Part shown: in pieces, positions 24,583 through 33,004 of the stretch | How the letters are laid out: each line of letters starts with the position of its first letter | How positions within the stretch are numbered: position 1 is the first letter of the stretch | Assembly (NCBI GenBank): GCA_947063855.1 | Contig: CAMSTW010000033.1 | Span: forward strand, 1-37,726 | Length of the DNA: 37,726 nt | DNA from: an uncultured Dorea sp. | GTDB taxonomy: Bacteria > Bacillota > Clostridia > Lachnospirales > Lachnospiraceae | Direction: 5' to 3' | Notes under the pieces: generated by a model | Database searches by the model: none | What the model saw: the letters and a program-made list of their open reading frames with translations, nothing else | What the model was told of the DNA's origin: nothing | Made by a program: the position numbers and the translations under genes

Positions 24583-25326
24583 ATGAAATTAAAAGGAAAG
24601 ATTGCAATTATAACCGGAGCCGGAAAGGGTATCGGCAGGGAGGCGGCGCTGGCGATTGCCGGAGAGGGCGCAACCGTTGTAGCCGTTGCAAGAACCCAGG
24701 CCAACTTAGACGAGACCGTACAGATGATCCGTGACAACAAAGGCCAGGCCACATCCCTTTCCCATGACCTGACTATTGGTTCTGAAGTACAGGCAATGGT
24801 CGACACCGTGATGGAGACCTACGGAAGAATCGATATACTAATCAATAACGCCGGCGGTTACCCGTCAGAGATCTATAAGAATATCGAACATCAGGCCATC
24901 AAGCTCTGGGAATGGTCGGAAGATCAGTGGGACCAGATCATCAAGACGAACCTGCGCATCCCCTTTCTCTGTATGAACAAGATCCTCCCGATCATGATAC
25001 AGCAGAAAAGCGGAAAGGTTGTCAGCGTATCTTCCCGGATGGGGCGCATTGCCTCACAGATGGGCGCGTACGCCGTCGCCAAGGGAGGCATTATCACCAT
25101 GACCAAGACTGCCGCCATCCAGACCCAGGAATACGGTATCCAGGTGAACGCCGTATCTCCGGGGATTGTAGATACGCCGGGACAGCGGGTATATAACCAT
25201 TCGGTCGGACAGGACAATGTGTCCATGGGAAGTGCGGCCGACGTGGCGCAGGCCATCCTGTATCTGCTGTGCGACGCCCCGAAGGTCATGAACGGACAGT
25301 CGATCGACCTGTTTACAACTGTATAG
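24583..25326 (+). CDS. Short-chain dehydrogenase/reductase (FabG-like)
   Basis: An NAD(P)-dependent oxidoreductase of the classical SDR family; the substrate is unknown. Of its 247 residues, TGAGKGIG (11-18) forms the cofactor loop, NNAG lies near 89-92, and the catalytic triad is Ser150 (VVSVSSRMG), Tyr163 and Lys167 (YAVAK). The start at 24583 (MKLKGK) has AAGGAG 10 bp upstream; the in-frame ATG at 24574 is too close to that site. It follows aroB after a 110-bp gap with a hairpin, so its link to aromatic synthesis is uncertain. It resembles neither shikimate dehydrogenase nor the bile-acid dehydrogenases I can recall. Confidence 0.88.
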   Translation: MKLKGKIAIITGAGKGIGREAALAIAGEGATVVAVARTQANLDETVQMIRDNKGQATSLSHDLTIGSEVQAMVDTVMETYGRIDILINNAGGYPSEIYKNIEHQAIKLWEWSEDQWDQIIKTNLRIPFLCMNKILPIMIQQKSGKVVSVSSRMGRIASQMGAYAVAKGGIITMTKTAAIQTQEYGIQVNAVSPGIVDTPGQRVYNHSVGQDNVSMGSAADVAQAILYLLCDAPKVMNGQSIDLFTTV

Positions 25327-25375
25327 CCGATTTGTCTTCAAACTTCATTTTCGATTTGTTAACAATTAGTTTGCA

Positions 25376-25417
25376 TTTTAATCACACTTTTATCACAGTT
25401 TCTGCTTATACTATAAT
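25376..25417 (+). promoter_or_regulatory. Direct-repeat-controlled promoter
   Basis: TTTTAATCACA (25376-25386) and CTTTTATCACA (25387-25397) are adjacent 11-mers with 9 matches, as for an OmpR-type regulator, and they overlap a weak -35 (TTTATC, 25389-25394). TATAAT follows at 25412-25417 after a 17-bp spacer. Confidence 0.5.
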
Positions 25418-25440
25418 TGTCCGATAGATAAATCGGACAA
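25417..25440 (+). repeat. Perfect inverted repeat overlapping the predicted transcription start
   Basis: TTGTCCGAT (25417-25425) and ATCGGACAA (25432-25440) are exact complements around AGATAA. It begins in the last base of the -10 element, so it may be an operator or the 5' hairpin of a short RNA. Confidence 0.7.
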
Positions 25441-25468
25441 CAAAATTCTTTTTCATAACTTTTTCCTC

Positions 25469-25501
25469 AGGACTGCACTCCTCCCAATATGCAGTCCTTT
25501 T
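25469..25501 (+). terminator. Rho-independent terminator
   Basis: AGGACTGCA (25469-25477) and TGCAGTCCT (25490-25498) form a perfect 9-bp stem with a 12-nt loop, followed by TTTT. No ORF lies between the promoter at 25412 and this terminator, which leaves an ~80-nt transcript. Confidence 0.8.
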
Positions 25502-25520
25502 AAATTGCTCTTTTTCGGGG

Positions 25521-25613
25521 ATGTGTAAAAACGTAGGTGCAGTGGGCTGCATCTAGTACAGCATTGCAGAATTCACTGTTAATTATGCAACGCTGTACTA
25601 GGCTTTTACACAT
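25521..25613. repeat. Nested inverted-repeat element (three-way-junction shape)
   Basis: Outer arms ATGTGTAAAA (25521-25530) and TTTTACACAT (25604-25613) are perfect complements. Inside lie a TGCAG/CTGCA hairpin (about 25538-25551) and a 16-bp stem with one mismatch (25553-25568 with 25586-25601, CTAGTACAGC... type). Together they fold as a three-way junction on either strand. It occupies the rest of the 25327-25648 gap, in which I see no gene. It could be a MITE-like element or a structured RNA. Confidence 0.75.
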
Positions 25614-25648
25614 GTGCGATTGGGAAAGCAGGCCAGCGAAACGTACGG

Positions 25649-26674
25649 TTAATTCGTGTGGGTTATACCAGACCTGCGCCGCCCGGATACCCACATGTAG
25701 AGGAAAGACCACCCCACACAATGCCCGGCAAGAATCCCTATATCTTTCACCGCTTTTGCCCCGCCGCCTGCCGATAAGTCCAGAATCCCCTCAAACGTCG
25801 CCTGAGAAGGGACAAGATAACAGACTGCCGACAGAACCGGCTGGCTGATTCCCAAGATAAAGTCCAAAATCGGCACAGCCATGAACAGCAGCATTACCAC
25901 CTTAATATAGACCATACCTGTCATCAGTCCCTCCGACGCCCCGCCAATCAACATCCCCACCAGCGCCGAGACAAACACCGAGAGAACAATCAATGCCAGC
26001 ATTAGGAACATATTTTTCCAGGAAAACCGGAAACAAATACAAGCCGTAAGAACTGCCGACAGACATCCGAAGATAAATCCCACACTGATTTTCTGCACGA
26101 TATACTGTCTGCGGGTCATAGGCAAAATCTCGTTGACAAAAGCCACGCCGTCCTCCTTTTCGGAAATCATATTCATAGCGTTAAACGTACATCCCATAAA
26201 CATAGCCACAATCAATATGGCTGCCGCAAACATATCCCCAAGCCCCGCCATCACGCCGGGACGCTCCAAAATCTGAACCTTCGCCTCTGCCGCCTGATTT
26301 CTCCTTTCATAAAGCACAGGCAGCGTGTCGGCAGTCCTTAGGTATATCTCAAGCTCATCTCCGGACACCATCGTCCTGATACCATTCCCCGCTGTCTCTA
26401 CGCCAATCAGGTTCGTTGACGGCTCCTTCACCGCATCCGCCAGTTCCCCCGGCGTCCGATAGACCATAACCGTTCCGTAGCGATTTAGCCATGCGGCAGT
26501 ATGGGATGAAATCCCCTCCTCCAACACGCCAAAAGAAAGCGTTCCTCCCAGCGATGAAAAATCAATCTGTCCGGCAAGACCAAGCGCAGCCGCTACAATC
26601 ACAGGCAGCAAAAAGGTCATGAGACAGAATTTATCATGAAGTACACTTTTTAATTGATAACGCAGACCCTTCAT
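25649..26674 (-). CDS. ABC-2-type exporter permease, second subunit
   Basis: A 341-residue membrane protein with one N-terminal helix, a ~130-residue extracytoplasmic part and about five C-terminal helices (from FAAAILIVAMFMG onward), the usual ABC-2 layout. The cytoplasmic turn NEILPMTRRQYIVQK after the second helix is typical of this family. It starts one base after the stop of the first permease, and both begin with MKG, which suggests an ancient duplication, though their sequences are now quite different. With the ATPase it should form a heterodimeric exporter; the substrate (peptide or antibiotic) is unknown. Confidence 0.85.
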   Translation of the reverse strand: MKGLRYQLKSVLHDKFCLMTFLLPVIVAAALGLAGQIDFSSLGGTLSFGVLEEGISSHTAAWLNRYGTVMVYRTPGELADAVKEPSTNLIGVETAGNGIRTMVSGDELEIYLRTADTLPVLYERRNQAAEAKVQILERPGVMAGLGDMFAAAILIVAMFMGCTFNAMNMISEKEDGVAFVNEILPMTRRQYIVQKISVGFIFGCLSAVLTACICFRFSWKNMFLMLALIVLSVFVSALVGMLIGGASEGLMTGMVYIKVVMLLFMAVPILDFILGISQPVLSAVCYLVPSQATFEGILDLSAGGGAKAVKDIGILAGHCVGWSFLYMWVSGRRRSGITHTN

Positions 26675-26675
26675 A

Positions 26676-27668
26676 CTACCCCTCCCTTCTCATTTCCCTG
26701 CCGAACATGTATCGCGCTGCGGCAAACAAGACCGCAATCCCAGCCAGGCACCCCAGATAGTAACCAATATTTGCTTCCTGCATTTCAAAATATGCATTTT
26801 TTAATCCCATGTAAATGTGATAGAAGGGATGAAAGCGAATCCAATCCAATTTTACCGCTGTATTTGCCACTAAGAACACAGGCGTTGCTGCAAAAATCGC
26901 AATCACCAGATACGCAAGGGTAAACTGCCGGAAGTCTTTCAAAAGCAGGGCGCATACCAACCCGGTCAACGCCATGATAAGGGACAAAAGCGCCGTCTGA
27001 AGCAAAACTTGCGGCAATAGAGATACCGCATCCCTAACCCCTACCCCCAGCAATGTAAGCAACAGGGCAAATATCAAATCACACAATAGGAACAGCAAAA
27101 GCTTGGACAATAAAAACAAATTTTTCTGTATGGGAAGGACGGCATGAACACGGATGACTCCCATACTCTTTTCCTTGAACAATATCGCGGCAATCCCCAG
27201 AAACCCAACGGCTGCAATCTCAAAAAACAGCAATTCACAGGTAATCTCTTTCCTGGCTTTCTGCTCCGGCGTATTGGAACCGATGACCTTGGCACGCTCG
27301 CTTCCTGACGGTTCAAGAAGGGAAAGGGCATAATCAGCCCGGTGGCGGTCAATTTCTTCTGTTCGTCCATATAATATAAGTTGTGCTTCCCCGGTACTTG
27401 CGTCAATGCCGACAGCATTTGCGTCATGTAGAAGAGCCGCGTCCATTTCTTCCAAAGAATCCACCCGATGCAAAAGCCGGGAAGCATCCCCTTGCGTTCC
27501 TTGAGGGTCGTACAGATATACTTGGTATATCGGTTCTTCCATAAATCTGACGTACCCGAAATTGACATATAAAGTGTAGAGAATTAAAAATACCAGCGAC
27601 ATGGGGAAAAATTTCCCAGCCGCCATGAGCCAGACATCTTTTTTCAGCAGAGCGCGAAACCCTTTCAT
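26676..27668 (-). CDS. ABC-2-type exporter permease, first subunit
   Basis: A 330-residue ABC-2 permease. One helix near residues 20-40 is followed by an outer domain (about 42-145), then about five helices. The sequence HAVLPIQKNLFLLSK matches the cytoplasmic loop of drug and peptide exporters. Its ATG overlaps the ATPase stop as ATGA, so translation is coupled. It is the middle gene of the peptide-ATPase-permease-permease operon. Confidence 0.85.
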   Translation of the reverse strand: MKGFRALLKKDVWLMAAGKFFPMSLVFLILYTLYVNFGYVRFMEEPIYQVYLYDPQGTQGDASRLLHRVDSLEEMDAALLHDANAVGIDASTGEAQLILYGRTEEIDRHRADYALSLLEPSGSERAKVIGSNTPEQKARKEITCELLFFEIAAVGFLGIAAILFKEKSMGVIRVHAVLPIQKNLFLLSKLLLFLLCDLIFALLLTLLGVGVRDAVSLLPQVLLQTALLSLIMALTGLVCALLLKDFRQFTLAYLVIAIFAATPVFLVANTAVKLDWIRFHPFYHIYMGLKNAYFEMQEANIGYYLGCLAGIAVLFAAARYMFGREMRREG

Positions 27669-28516
27669 TCAGACAGCCCCCTTCCTGTATATTGGATGAA
27701 CACATCCTCCAGTGTCGGCTCCCCCGAATGAATACTCAGGATTTCGTCATGGGGGAACCGAACGCCCCCTTCCATCTCCGAAAGCTCCATCGTCCGCTCT
27801 TTCCGTTTTCCCCGGTATAGATAACTGACCAAAATACTCTGGCTGCTGTTTTGTTCTTTCAGATGTCCTGGCGTATCCAGCGCAACGATATTTCCGCCCG
27901 CTATGAATGCCACCCGGTCGCAAAGAAGGTCGGCATCCTGCATATTATGGGTCGTCAGAAATACGGTCGTCCCTTTCTTTCGCTCTTCCTCAATGATTCT
28001 GCGGAACAGGACTGCTCCGGAAGGGTCGAGCCCGCTGGTGGGTTCGTCCAGAAAGAGCAGTTTTGGATTGCTTAAAAGCGCCCTCGCCATGCTTACTCTC
28101 TGCCGCATCCCCTTTGAGTAAGAGGATACGGGCTTTTTGAGGAAATCTTTCTTAAATTCCAGTTCATCCAGTAATTCATCCACATTGCGGAGCTGATTTC
28201 GGGGATAAAATGAAGAAAAATAATTCAGATTATCCACTGCGCTTAGGTTCGCATACAGATATGGGAATTCAAACAAGACGCCAATTTTTTGGAAAAATTC
28301 CTGAGTATGTACTCCGGCAATATCCTGCCCGAACAAAGACACTTCGCCGCCATGCCCTTTCAGTATTCCGGTAAGAATCTTCTGGGTGGTGGATTTCCCG
28401 GAGCCGTTCGGACCCAGGAACCCAAAAATCTCTCCGTCGTTTACAGTAAAATTAAGACCGTGCAACGCCTGTTTACCCTTTTTGTAGGAAAATGTCAGGT
28501 CCTTTACATTAATCAT
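27665..28516 (-). CDS. ABC exporter ATP-binding protein
   Basis: A 283-residue ATPase driving the two ABC-2 permeases. Walker A GPNGSGKST is at 35-43, the signature is YSKGMRQR, and Walker B is LLFLDEPTSGLD with the downstream switch His in TTHNM. The C-terminal ~60 residues end with EPTLEDVFIQYTG, the usual end of drug/lantibiotic-type exporters. I chose the ATG at 28516 because GGGGTG lies 6 bp before it; in-frame starts at 28522 and 28537 are less well placed. The start overlaps the end of the small membrane peptide gene. Confidence 0.93.
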   Translation of the reverse strand: MINVKDLTFSYKKGKQALHGLNFTVNDGEIFGFLGPNGSGKSTTQKILTGILKGHGGEVSLFGQDIAGVHTQEFFQKIGVLFEFPYLYANLSAVDNLNYFSSFYPRNQLRNVDELLDELEFKKDFLKKPVSSYSKGMRQRVSMARALLSNPKLLFLDEPTSGLDPSGAVLFRRIIEEERKKGTTVFLTTHNMQDADLLCDRVAFIAGGNIVALDTPGHLKEQNSSQSILVSYLYRGKRKERTMELSEMEGGVRFPHDEILSIHSGEPTLEDVFIQYTGRGLSE

Positions 28517-28664
28517 CTTCATCACCCCATTTCCCACGCCGGTTATTCTGTTTCTCCTGCTGGCGGCGGCTCCACCATTTTACCCATTTTACCTTTAAGG
28601 GAATTATGACGACCAATATGATTATGATTAGAAGCCACCAATACCATTCCATGCCTGATAACAT
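28509..28664 (-). CDS. Hidden 51-residue single-span membrane peptide of the exporter operon
   Basis: A small ORF with a good Shine-Dalgarno (AGGAGG at 28675-28680, 10 bp before the ATG). It starts MLSGMEWYWWLLIIIILV, continues with a single hydrophobic helix (about residues 8-23) and then a strongly basic tail (KVKWVKWWSRRQ) ending in GDEDD. It is the first gene after the repeat-controlled promoter, and its stop overlaps the ATPase start in another frame, which supports expression. It has no signal-peptide cleavage motif or lantibiotic cysteines, so a small exporter subunit or regulator is more likely than an exported peptide. Function is inferred from context only. Confidence 0.72.
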   Translation of the reverse strand: MLSGMEWYWWLLIIIILVVIIPLKVKWVKWWSRRQQEKQNNRRGKWGDEDD

Positions 28665-28712
28665 CTCAAATTCGCCTCCTATTCATGGAAATATTTGTTT
28701 TGATGGCATTAG

Positions 28713-28765
28713 ATTATAGGATTGAAGTGAAATAGAAGTGCGATTCGTGTGAAGTTGATGTGAAA
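28713..28765 (-). promoter_or_regulatory. Exporter operon promoter with four 11-bp direct repeats
   Basis: On the minus strand the 11-mers TTTCACATCAA, CTTCACACGAA, TCGCACTTCTA and TTTCACTTCAA are contiguous (28765 down to 28722), then three bases, then TATAAT (28713-28718). The repeats replace a recognisable -35. This is the pattern of an OmpR-type activator bound in tandem; the response regulator at 29889-30551 is the obvious candidate. Confidence 0.7.
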
Positions 28766-28785
28766 TCAAAAAGGAAATCCCTATA

Positions 28786-29886
28786 TTAAGGAACCATCGG
28801 AAAACAGAAGAAAAATTCCACTCCCCCTCCCACATTTTGCACCCCATAATCGACATGGTACATAGATAAAATCTGCGCGGTAATGGCAAGCCCCAACCCG
28901 GAACCCTTGGATTTATTATCCGGGCTTCGGTAAAATTTGTCCCAAATCCTCGCAAGCTCCTCATCCTTCAATGGCAGGCATTGATTGAAAACAGCAAAAT
29001 GCACAAACTCCTTCTCACAACACACAGACAGCCGGATATCTCCGCCTGCCTGCACATATTTCTTCGCATTCCCAATCAGATTATTAAGCGCCTGCTCCAT
29101 CCGCTGCCGGTCGGCGCGCACAAAAACCCTCTCATCCGGAAGCTCATACCTTATTGGACGAAGTCCTCCCGCCCCCACAAAATCATCCGTCTCCGGCGCA
29201 TCAAGAAGCAGATGACCAGCCACCGTCTCCACCAACTCCACAAAATCAAACCGCTCCTCCGTAAGCTTTACTGCCCCGGCTTCCAGAGCCGATAAATCCA
29301 GCAAAGCTGCCAGCATGTCATCCATGCGCCCGGCGGCATCCAAAATCCCCTTCACATACCGCTTCTTTTTCTTATCCTCTGTCTCCTCTGAAATCCCTTC
29401 CGCATAAGCCCGGATAAGGCTTAGCGGAGTCTTCATCTCATGGGACAGGCTGTCCGCCAGCTCTTTCCTCTGTGCAAGCAGGATACGCTCCTGCTCCACA
29501 TCTTTCTCTAGCCGGGTATTTGCCGCTTCTAACTGATTAAGCGCCGAATGCAGGTTAGAAAACATCCGGTTCAAGCTCTGCGACAATTCACCAAATTCAT
29601 CCCCTGTATCAACATCACAATGTGCCGAAAAATCAAGCTCTGCCATCTGCCTTGCCGTTTCATTAATCCTGCCAAGGGGAGCCGAAATCAGCTTGCCAAG
29701 CAACACATCCACAGCCATAATCACCCCAACAAGCAGCACGAACCAAATCCAAAAACCGATGTCCCGGTTAACCGGCATCTCTTCTGTAATGAGATAAAAC
29801 AGCACGATTGCTCCGCCAGCCATCTTTGACAGCGCCATAGTCTTACTGCGCACCGTCCCCAAATCATAGAACCTTCCTCTCTTCAT
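28786..29886 (-). CDS. Sensor histidine kinase of the ABC-2 exporter system
   Basis: A 366-residue membrane kinase with two close transmembrane helices (about 22-35 and 45-66) and a very short outer loop, so it is probably an intramembrane-type sensor or works with the exporter. A HAMP domain (about 66-118) leads to the H-box SLSHEMKTPLSLIRAY with His149, the N-box NNLIGNAKKY and the G-box KGSGLGLAITAQIL. The ATG at 29886 follows GAGGTG by a suitable distance; a GTG two codons upstream is less well placed. It is 2 bp from the stop of its response regulator. Confidence 0.9.
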   Translation of the reverse strand: MKRGRFYDLGTVRSKTMALSKMAGGAIVLFYLITEEMPVNRDIGFWIWFVLLVGVIMAVDVLLGKLISAPLGRINETARQMAELDFSAHCDVDTGDEFGELSQSLNRMFSNLHSALNQLEAANTRLEKDVEQERILLAQRKELADSLSHEMKTPLSLIRAYAEGISEETEDKKKKRYVKGILDAAGRMDDMLAALLDLSALEAGAVKLTEERFDFVELVETVAGHLLLDAPETDDFVGAGGLRPIRYELPDERVFVRADRQRMEQALNNLIGNAKKYVQAGGDIRLSVCCEKEFVHFAVFNQCLPLKDEELARIWDKFYRSPDNKSKGSGLGLAITAQILSMYHVDYGVQNVGGGVEFFFCFPMVP

Positions 29887-29888
29887 GC

Positions 29889-30551
29889 TCACACCTCAAA
29901 CTTATATCCCGAACGAATCAAAGTCACGATATGATATCCTTCGTCCTTCATTTTCTGCCGCAACGTCTTGATATGCGTATCCACAGTCCGGGTATTTCCC
30001 TCGTACTCGTAGCCCCAGATGCGGTTCAATAGCTGCTCCCGGGAAAACACCTGATTTTTATTCTGCATGAACAGATGCAGCAGTTCAAACTCTTTGTGCG
30101 TCAGCTCCACTTCATTGCCATCTACCGTTACTCTGTGCGCCAAAGGCGACAAGACAATCCCTCCTGCCCTAAGCCCATCCTGTGAAATATTCCCTGTGCG
30201 TCGGAGCAGTGCGTTGACCTTTGCCAGAAGCAGCTTGAGGCTGAAGGGTTTCGTCACATAATCATCCGCTCCGTATTCATAACCTCTCAGCTTATCTTCC
30301 TCATCACTTTTCGCAGTCAGGAACAGAATCGGCAGATTTCCCATTTCCCGCGCCAGCTTACAGACCGAAAATCCGTCCAGATGGGGCATCATAATGTCCA
30401 GAACAGCCAAATCCACAGCATTATTTTTCAATGCCAGGGCTGCGTCCAAACCGTCGTCAGCGGTAATACAGGTATGCCCATTCCTCTTCATATAATCCAC
30501 AAGTATCTCCTGCATCTCTTTTTCGTCTTCCGCAATCAATATCGTTGCCAT
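29889..30551 (-). CDS. OmpR-family response regulator of the ABC-2 exporter system
   Basis: A 220-residue regulator with acidic pocket E8-D9, phospho-acceptor D52 (VLDIMMPHLDG) and KPFSLKLLLAK carrying the conserved Lys. The winged helix includes LTHKEFELL and ends TLIRSGYKFEV. The start at 30551 (MATILIAED) has GAGGTGATG upstream; 16 extra in-frame codons have no ribosome site. Its own promoter lies at 30600-30628. The four direct repeats before the exporter operon are its likely target. Confidence 0.92.
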   Translation of the reverse strand: MATILIAEDEKEMQEILVDYMKRNGHTCITADDGLDAALALKNNAVDLAVLDIMMPHLDGFSVCKLAREMGNLPILFLTAKSDEEDKLRGYEYGADDYVTKPFSLKLLLAKVNALLRRTGNISQDGLRAGGIVLSPLAHRVTVDGNEVELTHKEFELLHLFMQNKNQVFSREQLLNRIWGYEYEGNTRTVDTHIKTLRQKMKDEGYHIVTLIRSGYKFEV

Positions 30552-30599
30552 CAGCCCATCACCTCGCTTTAAGCGCCGGATGCAGCGCTTGATGAACAT

Positions 30600-30628
30600 A
30601 TTATAATGCCCACATGAAAATTCTGCAA
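30600..30628 (-). promoter_or_regulatory. Promoter of the response regulator/kinase pair
   Basis: On the minus strand, TTGCAG (30623-30628), a 17-bp spacer and TATAAT (30600-30605). A short AAGCGC/GCGCTT hairpin lies in the leader. Confidence 0.55.
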
Positions 30629-30652
30629 ATAAAAACTATCCCATTCTCTCGC

Positions 30653-33004
30653 CTACTCCCTGCTTATCGTCTCCACAACCGTCATCCTTTTTATCTGCCT
30701 CGCCGGATTAAGCACCGCCAGACATACCGAAGCAAGCATAACGAAGACAATCACCACCATTTCCCATCCCGGAAGGCTCCAGGCCTCTCCCCACCTATTG
30801 GTCACCAGAGTACGGAACATGAACCGGTTGAGCGGAAGACCTGCCAGATATCCGAAGATCACGCCGAAGACCGTATACGTCAGCGTTTCCCCCGTTACCA
30901 TTCGAATCAGCTGCCCCACGCTCATGCCGATCGCGCGCATCGCCCCATATTCCCGCATCCTTGCCGACACACTCATCCCAATACAGTTAATAATATTGAA
31001 AAATGCGATCAATGCTATCACCGCCAGGAACCCATAGAGGAAAACCGACATGGAAAAATATGCCCCTCTTACTTCCTGATTCCTCATCCGTTTATCCGAA
31101 AAATCATAATCCTCCCCGCATACCTGTCCCACAGCTTTACGGATTTCCTGCACCTGCGTATCTGTGACATCCTTCTCAAGCTGTATGTCGAGCGACGCGA
31201 AGCCCTTCTCCCCGGTCAGTTCCCGGAACATTTTCTCGGAACAGATGAGCGTATCTACCGAAGGATTCAGGACATCCGGCACACTCTCTATGATACCTGA
31301 CACATGGATCTTACGTTCCTTTCCGCCTGCCGTTACCAGAATATTGCTGCCGCATGCAAGTGTACGCTCCTCCAGAAATACAGAAAATACTCCCTTCCCA
31401 TCCAGCACCTCAGAAAGCTTGCCTTCAACCATCGTATCTTCTGCCATCCTTAGCTGCCGCTCATCATATGATATCAAAACCACGTCTTTTCCGTCTGCCG
31501 GCATGGTAAGGTATGCGTAGCCTTTCCGGAATATCCGCTTCACCCCCGGATACTCTTCCAAATCTTCAGCAAACTCTGCCGGAATCCGGTTCATTTCCTC
31601 CGATCCCACATTCACGGCAATATCAGGCGCCGAAGCGCGCAGCGGGGTGACGGCGTGGTGCATGAAGTCAATCAGCGTACCAAAGGACAGGAATAAGACG
31701 ATACTAAACGCAAAGGAACCCGCGACCAGGAAGAAATTCTTCTTGCTGCCGGACGCATGATGGATGCCCAGCGCCATATCCACCTTGAACAGCCTGGTAT
31801 GCGCCGCCCTCTTTGCCGCATGCACTGTCCCGGCATTTCCTGAGACTGCCGTAAGGGGCGAAACAGCCCCGGCACGTTTCGCAGGAGAACGCGCGGCCAG
31901 AAGAACCGTGACCAGCCCCATGAGAATCCCGGCTGCCGCTCCCAGCCAGCTAATCCCCAATACCGGCAGACCGTCGAACAGCCCCGGGCTTAAGAACCGC
32001 AGCATTCCACACAACGCCCATGTGACTGCCACTCCTGCCGCCACTCCCGCCGGGATTGCTTCTTTGCACCAGCTAAGAGCCTCTTTTCGCACAAAACGGA
32101 CGACTTGTTTCCCGGTCGCCCCGAGACAGCGCATCATCCCAAAAAATTCCGTGCGCCTTGCAATACTGCTGTTCATGCTTGCCGTTATCATAAAGATCCC
32201 GGCTATCATCACTAATACCGCCAGTATTCCTGCCAGCAGATAGAACGACAGCAGGTAGGAATCCCTGGTCTGAAGCATCAGCATCAGAACCTTCGTATTC
32301 TGCCGCACCTGCGCATCTTCAAGTTCAAACTGAGTACGAATCTCGCCGATTGCCTTCTGGATATTACAGAACTTCCGAAACTCGACATAATAGAGCATCT
32401 CCCTCGCCGCTCCTGTTCCTTCCGGGGATAATGCCAGAAATCCGTCGGTATTGAGAAACACACAGAACGCATCCAATTCTGCCGTCAGCGCCGTATTCTT
32501 TGCAATCCCGGTAATCTGGTACTGCCGGGCGTCCCCCTGGGGCGTGGTCATAGAAACCTTACCCCCAATCTGCATCCCAAGCCTGTCCATGGCATTTTCA
32601 TTCAGCGCAATCTCCCCTGCCGTTTCCGGAAATGTTCCTTCTAAGATCTCAGCATCCGGGAGCATTTCCTGAAATTCCTTGTCGAATCCGCAGATTCCCG
32701 TCTCGACTCCCTTTATCTGATAACCGCCCTCAAGATTGTAATTCAACGCGCCATAGCGGGCGATCTCCTTTACCTCGGGGCGTTCCCCAAGCAACGCTCC
32801 CTGCTCTTCATCCATCACGAACGCCGCATGCCAGCCGCCGTCTGTCTTGACTGCCTGAATATACTGAGAGCGCATCTCCATATCTGCCATCCCGAAGATT
32901 ACCGTTACCAGAAATACTGCCAGCACGATACAAAGCCGGGTCATACGGTTCTGTTTCCTGTGCTGCTTTGCCGAGATTTTGATTAAGTCCAGATAGTGTT
33001 TCAC
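30653..33004 (-). CDS. FtsX/MacB-type ABC exporter permease
   Basis: A 783-residue permease with two FtsX modules. Each has a membrane helix, a large outer domain and three helices; the first outer domain spans about 45-240 and the second about 455-650. The FtsX signatures are RRTEFFGMMRCLGATGKQV and MREYGAMRAIGMSVGQL. This duplicated eight-helix plan fits LolC/MacB-like or peptide-resistance exporters but not the ten-helix BceB type. It starts with GTG at 33004 overlapping the ATPase stop (GTGA), with GGGAGGTG upstream. Substrate is unknown; antimicrobial peptides or cell-envelope lipids are plausible. Confidence 0.9.
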   Translation of the reverse strand: MKHYLDLIKISAKQHRKQNRMTRLCIVLAVFLVTVIFGMADMEMRSQYIQAVKTDGGWHAAFVMDEEQGALLGERPEVKEIARYGALNYNLEGGYQIKGVETGICGFDKEFQEMLPDAEILEGTFPETAGEIALNENAMDRLGMQIGGKVSMTTPQGDARQYQITGIAKNTALTAELDAFCVFLNTDGFLALSPEGTGAAREMLYYVEFRKFCNIQKAIGEIRTQFELEDAQVRQNTKVLMLMLQTRDSYLLSFYLLAGILAVLVMIAGIFMITASMNSSIARRTEFFGMMRCLGATGKQVVRFVRKEALSWCKEAIPAGVAAGVAVTWALCGMLRFLSPGLFDGLPVLGISWLGAAAGILMGLVTVLLAARSPAKRAGAVSPLTAVSGNAGTVHAAKRAAHTRLFKVDMALGIHHASGSKKNFFLVAGSFAFSIVLFLSFGTLIDFMHHAVTPLRASAPDIAVNVGSEEMNRIPAEFAEDLEEYPGVKRIFRKGYAYLTMPADGKDVVLISYDERQLRMAEDTMVEGKLSEVLDGKGVFSVFLEERTLACGSNILVTAGGKERKIHVSGIIESVPDVLNPSVDTLICSEKMFRELTGEKGFASLDIQLEKDVTDTQVQEIRKAVGQVCGEDYDFSDKRMRNQEVRGAYFSMSVFLYGFLAVIALIAFFNIINCIGMSVSARMREYGAMRAIGMSVGQLIRMVTGETLTYTVFGVIFGYLAGLPLNRFMFRTLVTNRWGEAWSLPGWEMVVIVFVMLASVCLAVLNPARQIKRMTVVETISRE

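Noticed and set aside
32677-32685. TGTCGAA inside the FtsX-type permease gene
   Set aside because: A lone heptamer within coding sequence is consistent with chance.
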